A program made the position numbers and the translations under genes. 64,000 nt of DNA. Source: JACKAQ01 sp965227145 (lineage in GTDB: Bacteria > Calditrichota > Calditrichia > RBG-13-44-9 > J075). Position 1 is the first letter of the stretch, and each line of letters starts with the position of its first letter. Below, in pieces: positions 28,115 to 37,069 of this stretch. The notes beneath the pieces were generated by a model. That model saw nothing but the letters and a program-made list of their open reading frames with translations, did no database searches and had not been told where the DNA came from. The stretch covers positions 5,022,001-5,086,000 of the forward strand of contig OZ245730.1 in the NCBI GenBank assembly GCA_965227145.1. The letters are read 5' to 3'.

Positions 28115-28644
28115 CCATAAATGTGTGGGATTTTGCGGAAGATCCGGACATGCCGGACAGCCTGCTGGCCTTCACTTTTGAGGCAACCAACGATTCGCTG
28201 CTGCGCGATTTTCATCCGCAAACCGGAATGTTAACCCTCGCCAGCATTGGCAATTTTTCCGGCGATGTGAATATGACCGTCACCGCAACTGATACAGCCG
28301 GCAATAGCGACAGCAAATCCGTGCTGGTGCGCATCGACGCGGTTACGGGCATCGACGATGTTCAAAACAGTGGCGTGCCAGCCCAGTTCACGCTGTCACA
28401 AAACTATCCGAATCCGTTCAATCCGGTTACGCGAATCCGTTACGACCTGCCAAAGAGCGCACAAGTTCAACTAAGTGTGTTCAATATTTTGGGAGAGCGG
28501 GTAGCGGTACTGGTTAACCAAAAACAACTATCGGGTAGGTACGAAGTGGCATTTGACGGTAGCCAACTGAGCAGCGGGTTATATTTTTATCGAATTGTTG
28601 CAGGAAATTTCCGGGAAGTGCGGAAAATGTTGTTGATTCGGTAA
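28096..28644 (+). CDS. C-terminal part of the giant surface protein with T9SS sorting tail, frame-shifted
   Basis: This continues the preceding gene in another frame. It completes the last cadherin-like module and ends in a T9SS type A sorting domain of about 80 residues: FTLSQNYPNPFNPVTRI, then YDLP, VFNILGERVAVLV, SSGLYFYRIV and a basic KMLLIR end. Such a tail sends the protein through the outer membrane by T9SS and is then cleaved. On its own this piece has no plausible start: the GTG at 28123 has no ribosome site and would begin inside a beta-sandwich. It should be read as one gene with 24242-28114, about 1467 residues in all. If the break is real the product would be secreted to the periplasm but not sorted. 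Confidence 0.8.
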   Translation, partial: SEDTFVTINVWDFAEDPDMPDSLLAFTFEATNDSLLRDFHPQTGMLTLASIGNFSGDVNMTVTATDTAGNSDSKSVLVRIDAVTGIDDVQNSGVPAQFTLSQNYPNPFNPVTRIRYDLPKSAQVQLSVFNILGERVAVLVNQKQLSGRYEVAFDGSQLSSGLYFYRIVAGNFREVRKMLLIR

Positions 28645-28672
28645 GCGGAAAATTGTCGATTATCTACCCGAT

Positions 28673-31078
28673 TTAACATGCAAAAATGCGTTTTAATTCC
28701 TCAATTTGCACCGGTTTGGTAATATAATCATCCATCCCAACCTGAAGGCATTTGTTGCGGTCTTCTTTCATTGCGGAAGCAGTAAGTGCAACAATTTTGG
28801 GTTGGCGGTGGGCGTCTACGCATTCGCGGATTTGGCGGGTTGCTTCCAATCCGTCCATTTCCGGCATGTGCACATCCATCAAAATAATGTCGTAATCCTG
28901 CCGCAACATAGCGGAAACAGCCTCTTCGCCATTGCTGGCAACATCGGCACGGTAACCCAATCGCTCCATAATCCGCAATGCGACTTTCTGGTTTACGCGG
29001 TTATCCTCTGCCAATAAAATGCGATGCGGATAAATCGTCGCAAAGTTTTTGTTCATTCCCCTTTTTTGCACAGCTTCCATATCCGGATTTTCTCCGGTTA
29101 ACATTGCAACAACAGTCTTGGACAGCTTGTTGAATTTTACAGGTTCGTTGAAAAATTCCGCTGTTTGGAAAGGCTTCATCTCGCTGCGGTTTTCGATAAA
29201 GTTTATCGGCGTTAACAACAGAACCGGCAACGATTTACAATCGATGAACTGTTGAAACATAACACATTCATCGGGTGCCGTATTTTTGGCAAAAAGCAAA
29301 TCAAGTACCAGCAAATCGATATTGTCGCTCAACAATGGCAGCGCAGTCTCAGCTGTATCCGCGGACAACACAGTCATCCCAATTCGGGACAAAAAATTGC
29401 ACATCGCCATTCGGGCAAAAGAATTGTTTTTAACAACCAAAGCGGTGCATTTTTTAAATAAAACGGGTACCGAAACCGGCGATTCAAGTACATCATTTGT
29501 TGCGGTGCAGGTAATGGTAAAATGGAAAATGGAGCCTGCGTTCACTTCACTTTCTACCCACATTTTTCCACCCATCAACTCACAGATTTTTTTGCTGATA
29601 ATTAACCCAAGACCGGTACCGCCGTAAACCCGGGTGGTTGATGAATCCACCTGGCTGAATGGCTTAAACAGCCGGTGCAGTTTTTCTTGCGGTATCCCGA
29701 TGCCAGTATCGCGCACAGAAAACTGAAGTAAATTGGTTCCATCCTCATTTAACTGATTGCCGACATGAACAACAACTCCCCCGGTAGATGTGAATTTTAT
29801 GGCATTGGATACCAGATTAACCAAAACTTGCCGAATTCGGGTGACATCGCTGTTAACCATCTGCGGGACATTTTCGTCCATCTCGTAAACCAAAACCAGT
29901 TTTTTCTCTGCAGCAGAATGTGCTAACAGATCAATTGCATCTTCCACACATTCGTGCAGCAAAAAGGGATGTGATTCGATATCCAGTTTGCCAGATTCAA
30001 TTTTGGAGAAATCCAGAATTTCATTGATAATTGTCAGCAGTGTGTTACTGCTATTGCGAATTATTTCAACAAATTCTCGCTGCTCCGTGTCCAGACTGGT
30101 TTCCAACAACAAGCTTGTCATACCAATAACCCCATTCATCGGCGTGCGAATTTCGTGGCTCATATTTGCCAAAAATTCGCTTTTCGCCTGAGTAGCTTCT
30201 TCTGCACGAATACGTTCGGCAAATTCATGTTGCAGTTTTTGCTGCATCAGCTTGGATTCGTAAGTATGGGTCAATAAGGATGACAACAATTTGAAAAATG
30301 TCACTTCATAGTTACTAAATGAGTTGTATTTAATCCCATTGGTAACGATGAGAACAAATTGCGAATTATTTACAATAAACGGCACATAAAGTGACTGTTC
30401 GGCAATGACAATTTCTTGAAGCTGCGGTTCACATTGAAATGTGGTTGTTTTACAAATTACATCGCCAATTTCAGATAGCTTTTTCCACTTATGATCCGAA
30501 TCAAGCGTCATTTCCCATATCGCAGCACCCGAATATCCAAAAGTATTACTCAATAAAAGTTTTGTGAGAAGTCCGGGTAGCTCGGCTGCCGTGGCATGTG
30601 GTGTTTGGGTTGCAATAAATTTGAGCAATTCGGTAAGCGCGTTAACTGTCCATTCTGAATAATTTTGAAGATCAATTCGTAATTTTTGTTGAATCAGGTC
30701 CGCATATTCCGTCATGCGAAGCAGATCTTCATTTGCGCGTGCCAAATCTATATTTTGTCGTTTTACTTCACGCGAAGAGTTTCGCAAGTTTTGAATTAAT
30801 GCCAGATGAGATAAAAGGACATCCTGGTATTGTGTTGCGTTCGGAATTTGCAAATGCCAAACCAACGTAGCCAGTTGGTTAAAGGCATAACTTGGCCCAA
30901 TCGAGACAAAAACTCCGGCGGTTCGATCAAATATTTCACCGTAAGATTGCTTGCATTTTTCCAGGTCCTCGGTGAATAAGGCAAATATTTTTCGCCGAAG
31001 ATCGGTTTGGGTAAGGTTCGGTTTAAAAACAAAAGGAACCGGCGGATTTTCAACCGTGGATAGATATGCAAAACTCAT
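28673..31078 (-). CDS. Soluble hybrid sensor histidine kinase with two receivers (801 aa)
   Basis: There is no membrane segment. The N-terminal part (1-125) is unrecognised and is followed by a GAF-like region at about 140-275. The HisKA domain carries H308 in ANMSHEIRTPMNG, and the ATPase domain (about 415-540) has the boxes NLVSNAIKF, DTGIGIP and GGTGLGLIISKK. A first receiver (about 555-670) is degenerate: it lacks the acid pair and the conserved Lys-Pro. The second (about 685-801) is complete, with D735 in ILMDVHMP and the pattern ITKPV. The gene starts three bases after the stop of the FIST gene, so FIST protein and kinase are made together. FIST domains are known to accompany kinases as ligand sensors. 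Confidence 0.92.
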   Translation of the reverse strand: MSFAYLSTVENPPVPFVFKPNLTQTDLRRKIFALFTEDLEKCKQSYGEIFDRTAGVFVSIGPSYAFNQLATLVWHLQIPNATQYQDVLLSHLALIQNLRNSSREVKRQNIDLARANEDLLRMTEYADLIQQKLRIDLQNYSEWTVNALTELLKFIATQTPHATAAELPGLLTKLLLSNTFGYSGAAIWEMTLDSDHKWKKLSEIGDVICKTTTFQCEPQLQEIVIAEQSLYVPFIVNNSQFVLIVTNGIKYNSFSNYEVTFFKLLSSLLTHTYESKLMQQKLQHEFAERIRAEEATQAKSEFLANMSHEIRTPMNGVIGMTSLLLETSLDTEQREFVEIIRNSSNTLLTIINEILDFSKIESGKLDIESHPFLLHECVEDAIDLLAHSAAEKKLVLVYEMDENVPQMVNSDVTRIRQVLVNLVSNAIKFTSTGGVVVHVGNQLNEDGTNLLQFSVRDTGIGIPQEKLHRLFKPFSQVDSSTTRVYGGTGLGLIISKKICELMGGKMWVESEVNAGSIFHFTITCTATNDVLESPVSVPVLFKKCTALVVKNNSFARMAMCNFLSRIGMTVLSADTAETALPLLSDNIDLLVLDLLFAKNTAPDECVMFQQFIDCKSLPVLLLTPINFIENRSEMKPFQTAEFFNEPVKFNKLSKTVVAMLTGENPDMEAVQKRGMNKNFATIYPHRILLAEDNRVNQKVALRIMERLGYRADVASNGEEAVSAMLRQDYDIILMDVHMPEMDGLEATRQIRECVDAHRQPKIVALTASAMKEDRNKCLQVGMDDYITKPVQIEELKRIFAC

Positions 31079-31081
31079 TTT

Positions 31082-32230
31082 TTATCCGAAAAGTGTAACA
31101 ACGTACGTAACATTGTGAAAGTAGGAGCCGGAATAAGTGCCATCGTCCTTTTGTAGCGGTGCGATCTCGCCATACGATGGAAAACCAACCAAAGGTAAAT
31201 CCACCGGGAGGAACGCAGATAGTTTTTCAACTTCTTCTTTGGTTCGATCTCCCAGTATCCATTTTCGCCCTGCACAACTGATAACCACTGCACAGGCTGG
31301 TTCAAAATTAAGCGATGACATCTTATCTATAGCTTCATTCACACCTTTAATCACATTGTCACGCGTTGCATAACACACTTTAACGGGTGTTCCCGCATCA
31401 ACGCTGCCAAAATAGGTAATCGCCCCGGTATCTGCATCCATTTTAAACGGGGAACGTTGGACAAATTTATCAGAATCTTTATCCATATAAGCGGCAAGTG
31501 TAATCACACCCAAATCTGCTTTAGATGGCGGCTGCCCAAATTGTTTTGTAATAAATTCTGCAGTGGATACACCACTGATTTTATTAATTTTATTTCCTTC
31601 GCAGTCTTCAACCAATGCAGCTTCACCAATTGGTTGCCAGCCGCTTGCCAGGCTTATTTTAAACGGAAAATCGCCGGACATGCATAACATTCCGATGGCA
31701 TCTTCATACATTTTTCCATTGGCAAGCACAATACCACGTTGGTAACTACGGTCGTCACCCGTTAGTCCGCCGACACATGGGATGGAGAGTTCTGAGCGAA
31801 TACCTTCTACCATTTTTGTGCCATCTGCAGATAATCCGGCGAACAGGAAAGCCAATCGGGCATCGTCGCCAACAGCATTCCGGATGCGACTTGCACATGC
31901 TTTACCGGCATCAAATGAACGGTTTTGCAGGTTCTTTTCGATTTCCATATGCCATTTTACTTTACCGGCAGAATGAAATCCCATCGCGCAGACACCTACA
32001 TTTTCAACCCGATTTGTTTCGTAAAACCCGTCGCCTGTGCCGCCAATGATCTGCACATCCTCTGTCTCAAGCCCACTGTAAATTCCTTCATACAACTCTG
32101 TAAAGTCCGCATAATGAACGGAAGCTAGCAAAATAATTGCTTCCGGAGCGATGCTTTTTAATGTTTCACCTATTTCCAATCCGGCTTCGAACGGATCGAT
32201 ATTGATAGTACTAATCGATTTACATTTCAT
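31082..32230 (-). CDS. FIST-domain sensor protein (382 aa)
   Basis: A FIST_N domain (about 25-215) with GGTGDGFYETNR and CVGGLTGDDRS is followed by FIST_C (about 225-365), which ends in LPLVGFPSYGEIAP. The 380-residue length fits the stand-alone form. FIST domains were described as ligand-binding modules, probably for small molecules such as amino acids, that feed signalling proteins. It is soluble, without a signal peptide. The stop is three bases before the start of the hybrid kinase. I chose the ATG at 32230 with GGGGTG upstream; a TTG four codons earlier is the only alternative nearby. The ligand is unknown. Confidence 0.88.
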   Translation of the reverse strand: MKCKSISTINIDPFEAGLEIGETLKSIAPEAIILLASVHYADFTELYEGIYSGLETEDVQIIGGTGDGFYETNRVENVGVCAMGFHSAGKVKWHMEIEKNLQNRSFDAGKACASRIRNAVGDDARLAFLFAGLSADGTKMVEGIRSELSIPCVGGLTGDDRSYQRGIVLANGKMYEDAIGMLCMSGDFPFKISLASGWQPIGEAALVEDCEGNKINKISGVSTAEFITKQFGQPPSKADLGVITLAAYMDKDSDKFVQRSPFKMDADTGAITYFGSVDAGTPVKVCYATRDNVIKGVNEAIDKMSSLNFEPACAVVISCAGRKWILGDRTKEEVEKLSAFLPVDLPLVGFPSYGEIAPLQKDDGTYSGSYFHNVTYVVTLFG

Positions 32231-32494
32231 TTCACACCCCAATTCTATTGACTTAACACTGTTACATCTACGCTTAGAGACATGTTATTCAATGTCGTAA
32301 TGTTCTTAAATATCTTTAATCAACATATTGAAATTTAATTTTTGCTTTGCTTATGGAAAGCACACTAATATATAACTTATACATATGTGACAGTTTTTGA
32401 ATAATTCGGATAACTATTATTTTTGAAGCGCATCTAATTTTTCTGGAAAGCATGTTTTAGAGATAGTAAAACTTGAAAATCACTCAGGATTGGT

Positions 32495-32716
32495 ATGAAC
32501 AAATATCTAATGATCGCAGCCGCCTGCCTGACACTTGGTCTGGCACCGTTTACTCCGGAACCGCACATTTTTGGAAAAATTCGCTGGATATTGGGTGGCG
32601 CAGAGGGAATGAGCCTTCTCGATTGGTGGGACACCATTATGCACGGTGCGCCGTGGGCTGTGCTGATTGTAGTCGCCGTTGGCGATCTGTTCGCGAAAAT
32701 AAAAAAAGCCGGATAA
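32495..32716 (+). CDS. Small membrane protein (73 aa)
   Basis: An N-terminal hydrophobic segment (NKYLMIAAACLTLGLAPF) is followed by TPEPHIFGKIRWILGG, a DWWD element, and a second hydrophobic segment (MHGAPWAVLIVVAVGDLF). The pattern LGLAPFxPEPH, KxR and DxxMHGxPW recurs in small bacterial proteins that are often labelled only as RND-transporter-associated or hypothetical. I cannot assign a function. AGGA precedes the ATG. The stop codon lies inside a terminator hairpin that is shared with the convergent gene. Confidence 0.7.
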   Translation: MNKYLMIAAACLTLGLAPFTPEPHIFGKIRWILGGAEGMSLLDWWDTIMHGAPWAVLIVVAVGDLFAKIKKAG

Positions 32717-32730
32717 TTACACCCGGCTTT
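32705..32730. terminator. Bidirectional terminator overlapping a stop codon
   Basis: The arms AAAGCCGG (32705-32712) and CCGGCTTT (32723-32730) are flanked by an A-run on the left. It serves the minus-strand gene at 32761 and probably the 73-residue protein, whose TAA lies in the loop. Confidence 0.75.
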
Positions 32731-32760
32731 CTTCAAAAAATTGGATTTACTGGATTCCGG

Positions 32761-33156
32761 CTACTCTTTCACCATTGCACCGATGATGGCGCCGGCAGCC
32801 GCATATTCAACCATGCTGCCCAAAAACCAGATTAACGCCATTGTGTAGGGAATTTCCATCACGGAATATGAGCCGTACGCAAAAGACATTGCCATACCCA
32901 ATCCGATGACCAGTGTATATTTCAGTGCATTTGCCATGCTTTTCGCTGAAACCATTTCAGAATACACATAGACTAAAGATAGGGCAGCAATCAGCGTAAC
33001 AATGCTCATCAGTCCATTTTTCATCTCATCCATCGGACGCCACATATCTGCTGTTGCCGTATAAGCATCCGTTAAAATGACGCCATGAATAACAAAATCC
33101 AACGCAGACCACACCAAAAATACAACAATTCCCGTTAAGCCAACTTTCTTCAACAT
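32761..33156 (-). CDS. Four-helix membrane protein of unknown function (131 aa)
   Basis: Four hydrophobic segments are visible at about 5-27, 46-66, 80-97 and 104-127. Small residues and the end AAAGAIIGAMVKE suggest a tightly packed bundle. The protein is not recognised as a named family. A very strong ribosome site (AAAGGAGGAA) precedes the ATG, so expression may be high. It is convergent with the 73-residue membrane protein. Confidence 0.7.
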   Translation of the reverse strand: MLKKVGLTGIVVFLVWSALDFVIHGVILTDAYTATADMWRPMDEMKNGLMSIVTLIAALSLVYVYSEMVSAKSMANALKYTLVIGLGMAMSFAYGSYSVMEIPYTMALIWFLGSMVEYAAAGAIIGAMVKE

Positions 33157-33326
33157 AGGAATTCCTCCTTTTGTTTGTTCTCAGGTTGCCTGAACTATTG
33201 CGGATTTAGCAGCCTGGTCAGAAATTACGCGCATTGAGCGAAATAAACAAGAGGTGGATTAGGAAAAGTATACAAAAATACACTTTTTTGTGATCGGAAA
33301 CTGTTTTCCTGTGAATGGTGCAAAAC

Positions 33327-33357
33327 AAAAAAGGGATAGCCAGGCTATCCCTTTTTT
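33327..33357. terminator. Strong bidirectional terminator
   Basis: The arms AAAAAAGGGATAGCC (33327-33341) and GGCTATCCCTTTTTT (33343-33357) form an almost loop-free hairpin with A/T runs on both sides. It is placed to end the minus-strand protease gene, whose stop is at 33386. Confidence 0.9.
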
Positions 33358-33385
33358 GACACAAAAGATATTGTTTTTTAACAGC

Positions 33386-36300
33386 TTAACGCACCGGATA
33401 CGGCGGGATTTCCGGCAGTTTAGCATCATGCAGTTTCAATTCTTCGAGAATGACTTCGATGGCTTTGTTGAGCTGCTGGTCTTCGCCGGCGTATTCTTTC
33501 ATGGGGTCGTTATCCACGAAAATATCGGGATCGACGCCATAGCCTTCGATGATCCAGTTTTTGCCATCCAGCGAAAACGGCGCAAATTCCGGCTTGCGCA
33601 AATCGGCGCCATCCACAAACGGCAGCGATCCGCGAATACCGACAACGCCGCCCCAACTGCGTTTGCCGATCAGTTTACCCAAATTATAATGTTTGAAGCG
33701 ATACGGGAACAAATCACCGTCTGAAGCGGAAAATTCGTTCACTAGGCAAACCATCGGACCCAGATGGATATCGCCCGGATCGGGGCGCGCAGTGGTGTTG
33801 CGGGACATATCGACCATGGCGATTTCCCGGCGCAGGCGCTCGATGAGCATCGGCGAAACGTTGCCGCCGCCGTTGCCGCGCACGTCGATAATCAACGCTT
33901 TTTTGCGCATTTGCGGATAAAAATGTTTCACAAATTCATTCAATCCGTTCGGTCCCATATCGGGAATGTGCAAATAGCCCACTTTTCCGCCGGTTGCTTT
34001 TTCCACTTTTTCGATGTTCTCGCGAACCCAGTTGAAATAATACAGCGATGCTTCATCCGCGATGGGCGTTACCAGCACGTCGCGCGCGCCGGTAGCAGAT
34101 GCGCTGCTGTTCACCGTCAGCGATACGGTTTTGCCCGCAGCGTTCAACAATGATTCATAAATATTGGACATATTTGCGGTGGATTCGCCGTTCACAGCCA
34201 AAATAAAATCGCCCTCTTTCACGTTCACGCCAATTTCGGTGAGCGGCGAACGGGTGGATTTATCCCAGTTTTCACCGTCCAGAATTTTGGTGACGCGGAA
34301 ATATCCGGACGCATCTTTCGCCAGCTCGGCACCGAGCAAACCGGTGCGCACGCGATCCGGACGCGGACGATCGCCGCCGTTGATGTAGGCGTGCCCGACG
34401 TTCAGTTCACCAATCATTTCGCCGATCAGGTAGGTCACATCGTTGCGGTGATTGGCGTACGGCACAAGCTGCGCGTATTTGTCGTGAACTGCTTTCCAGT
34501 CCAGTCCGTGCATGTTCGGCGCGTAGAAAAAGTCGCGCATTTGCCGCCATGCTTCGGTGAAAATCTGCTTCCACTCGGCTTTGCGATCCAGATCCATCTG
34601 CATATTCGAGAGGTCTAAATATTTGTCAACACTGATTTTACTTTTCGGCAAATCGATGATGGCATATTTGCCGCCACTGCCGATCAGCATTTTTTTCAGG
34701 TCGGCAGAAAGTTCGTATCCGCCGTAATTGCCGAGTTCGGTTTCCTTTTCTTTGGAGAGGTCGTACATCAGCAGAACCGGTTTTTCATCCTTGCTGCCGT
34801 TGCGATTGTAATACACCACGCCGTCGATGCAGGAAATATTGCCGTAGCTCGCCGCCGTCACCGGCAGGGCGATGGTGCGGTCTGCCAATCCGTCCACATC
34901 CACTGTAACCGTTACGCCGGCCGGTTTTTCGTCGGATTTTTTGTCATCTTTCTTTTTGTCTTTGTCGCCGGATGCGGCTTCGGTTTTCACGGCAACTTCG
35001 TCATTTTTCAGTTTGAACGGCGAATCCGTGGCTTTCGCCAACGTCATCAGATATACTTTTTCCATATCCTGATAAGCGTGGTTCCACTCCGTCCAGCTGT
35101 AAATCGGGTTGAAATCGCGGCTGGATGCAAACAGCAAATACTTGCCGTCGTTGCTAAACGCCGGGCTGTTGGCGCTGTACCAATCGTCCGTTACCGGATA
35201 CGATTTTTGCTGCGCCACGGAATACAAATGAATAATGCCGTGATTGCGTTCGGGATCTTGTTTGGTGTATGCGATCCACGAGCCGTCCGGCGCCCAGGCG
35301 TATTGGGTAATTTCCCACGCGGTTGCCTGATCCACCAGCGTCACTTTTTTCGTGGCGATGTCCACATAGCGCAGGCGCAATTTGTTATCGCCCCAGAGCA
35401 ATTTTTTGCTGTCCGGCGACCAATAAATTTGATAATAATAGCAATCTGCCCCGCTGGTAATTTGCTGGGCTTTGCCCGAGCCGTCCTGCGGTGCGATCCA
35501 CAGTTCGTTTTCACCGGAAGCATCGGAAATGTAGGCAATCCACTTGCCGTCCGGCGACCATTTGGAATTGCGTTCGTGAGCGCCGGAAGTTTGGGTGAGG
35601 TTACGGGTGATGCCGTTTTCCGCCGGAACTGTGAGCACTTCGCCGCGCGCGCCGAACAACGCACGTTTCCCGTCCGGTGCAATTTCGAAATTGGTAACTT
35701 CGTCGCTCAAATCTTCCAATCCGCCGCGACTGGCAGTGAAATCTTCGTGAATCTGAATCGCTACTTTGGCGGAAGTTTCGCTCGCCAAATCAAACCGGTG
35801 AATGTATCCGGCTTGTTCGTACACCACTGCATCCGGTCCGAGCGACGGAAACTTGATGTCGAAATCGGTGTAGTTGGTGTGCTGTTTGGTTTCTTTTGTG
35901 GAAAGGTTGTATGAATACAGGTTCATCCGTCCGGTGCGATCGGAAATGAAATAGATGTTGCCGTTATTCGCCCACATCGGGATGATATCCTGTGCGGGGT
36001 TTTCGGTAATGTTTTGCAAATCGCCGGATTTGAAATCGACAATCCAGATATCGTCCGCCATGCCGCCTTTATAGCGTTTCCAGGTGCGGAATTCCCGGAA
36101 AACGCGATTGTATGCCATTTTGCTGTCGTCCGGCGAAAACGAGTTGAAACCGCCGCGCGGCAGCGGTAATTCTCTCGGCAACTCGCCGGTGGTTTTCACG
36201 GCATACAACGATCCGTTGAATGAATTGTACGAGCGCATCCGCGAGCGGAAAATAACTTCGTTGCTGGTGTTTGTCCAGGTCATTACGATGTTGTTGGGAC

Positions 36301-36649
36301 CCATCCGGTCGGCAATATCATCGCGATTGAGCGTTGCCGTGAAGGTGAGTCGGGTGGGAACGCCGCCTTCCGCGGGAATCTGGAACACTTCCGTGTTGCC
36401 GTCGTATTGCCCGGTGAATGCCACGGTTTTTCCGTCCGGCGAAAATCGCGCGAACATTTCGTATCCAACATGGTTGGTTAACTTACGGGCAACGCCACCG
36501 GATACCGGAACGGTGTACAAATCACCCGCATAAGTAAAAACAATCTGTTTGCCGTTGGTCGTCGGGAATCGCAACAGCCGTGCTTCTTCCTGCGCGACGC
36601 CCATCAGTGTCAACAGCGCTACTAAAATCAAAATTAAGCGCAACTTCAT
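33386..36649 (-). CDS. Tricorn-type S41 peptidase (1087 aa)
   Basis: This is a large secreted or periplasmic protease of the tricorn family. A signal peptide (KLRLILILVALLTLMGVAQ) is followed by two WD40/TolB-like beta-propellers (about 25-330 and 330-680, with repeats such as FSPDGKTVAF and WSPDGKWIAY). A helical C1 region contains the catalytic His in NMHGLDW. A PDZ domain (about 770-860) and the S41 core come next, with the nucleophile S976 in NEFSASDGD and E1035 in IIEGYGVDPD. Tricorn degrades peptides of 6-12 residues that enter through the propellers. Archaeal tricorn is cytosolic, so the signal peptide here points to a nutritional role outside the cytoplasm. AGGAGG precedes the ATG at 36649. 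Confidence 0.93.
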   Translation of the reverse strand: MKLRLILILVALLTLMGVAQEEARLLRFPTTNGKQIVFTYAGDLYTVPVSGGVARKLTNHVGYEMFARFSPDGKTVAFTGQYDGNTEVFQIPAEGGVPTRLTFTATLNRDDIADRMGPNNIVMTWTNTSNEVIFRSRMRSYNSFNGSLYAVKTTGELPRELPLPRGGFNSFSPDDSKMAYNRVFREFRTWKRYKGGMADDIWIVDFKSGDLQNITENPAQDIIPMWANNGNIYFISDRTGRMNLYSYNLSTKETKQHTNYTDFDIKFPSLGPDAVVYEQAGYIHRFDLASETSAKVAIQIHEDFTASRGGLEDLSDEVTNFEIAPDGKRALFGARGEVLTVPAENGITRNLTQTSGAHERNSKWSPDGKWIAYISDASGENELWIAPQDGSGKAQQITSGADCYYYQIYWSPDSKKLLWGDNKLRLRYVDIATKKVTLVDQATAWEITQYAWAPDGSWIAYTKQDPERNHGIIHLYSVAQQKSYPVTDDWYSANSPAFSNDGKYLLFASSRDFNPIYSWTEWNHAYQDMEKVYLMTLAKATDSPFKLKNDEVAVKTEAASGDKDKKKDDKKSDEKPAGVTVTVDVDGLADRTIALPVTAASYGNISCIDGVVYYNRNGSKDEKPVLLMYDLSKEKETELGNYGGYELSADLKKMLIGSGGKYAIIDLPKSKISVDKYLDLSNMQMDLDRKAEWKQIFTEAWRQMRDFFYAPNMHGLDWKAVHDKYAQLVPYANHRNDVTYLIGEMIGELNVGHAYINGGDRPRPDRVRTGLLGAELAKDASGYFRVTKILDGENWDKSTRSPLTEIGVNVKEGDFILAVNGESTANMSNIYESLLNAAGKTVSLTVNSSASATGARDVLVTPIADEASLYYFNWVRENIEKVEKATGGKVGYLHIPDMGPNGLNEFVKHFYPQMRKKALIIDVRGNGGGNVSPMLIERLRREIAMVDMSRNTTARPDPGDIHLGPMVCLVNEFSASDGDLFPYRFKHYNLGKLIGKRSWGGVVGIRGSLPFVDGADLRKPEFAPFSLDGKNWIIEGYGVDPDIFVDNDPMKEYAGEDQQLNKAIEVILEELKLHDAKLPEIPPYPVR

Positions 36650-37069
36650 CAAGAGCCTCCTGTACTGTTTGTGCGAAAAAAATGTGAATAATTACGCAAT
36701 ACTAATAAAAGACAGACGTAAGAATTTAACGATTTGTTTTGTGAAATAATACTTTTTTACAAGTTCTTGCTGTGGCTTTAATGAGTCGTTTCTTCCGGAT
36801 TAAGTAAGTGCTTCGACAGAAATAAATTGATAATAAGCGGTTTAGATATTGTCAGGCTGAGCCCTTCGGCTAGCTCAGGATAAACTACGTCGAAGCCTCT
36901 ATGTATATTGAATTTATCCTTTCCCGATTCTCGGGACTCAGGATGACATTAGTAAAACATCAAATTAAATTTGTGTACCCACGTAAGTGCAAAAATAAAA
37001 AAATAGTAATTTGAAAAATGAGAGAATTTGCAAATTGTTCCACTCTTATCTATAAAAGACGAGTGGAAC
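36650..37069. other. Gap of 420 bases with REP-like sequences
   Basis: No gene was seen. At 36851-36898 lies a sequence of the type GTCAGGCTGAGC...CTCAGG...GTCGAAG, with partial inverted symmetry. At 36923-36935 a small hairpin CCCGA-TTC-TCGGG is followed by ACTCAGGATGACA. Both look like debris of dispersed intergenic repeats. The remaining sequence is AT-rich, and the promoter of the tricorn-like gene must lie in its first part. Confidence 0.5.
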
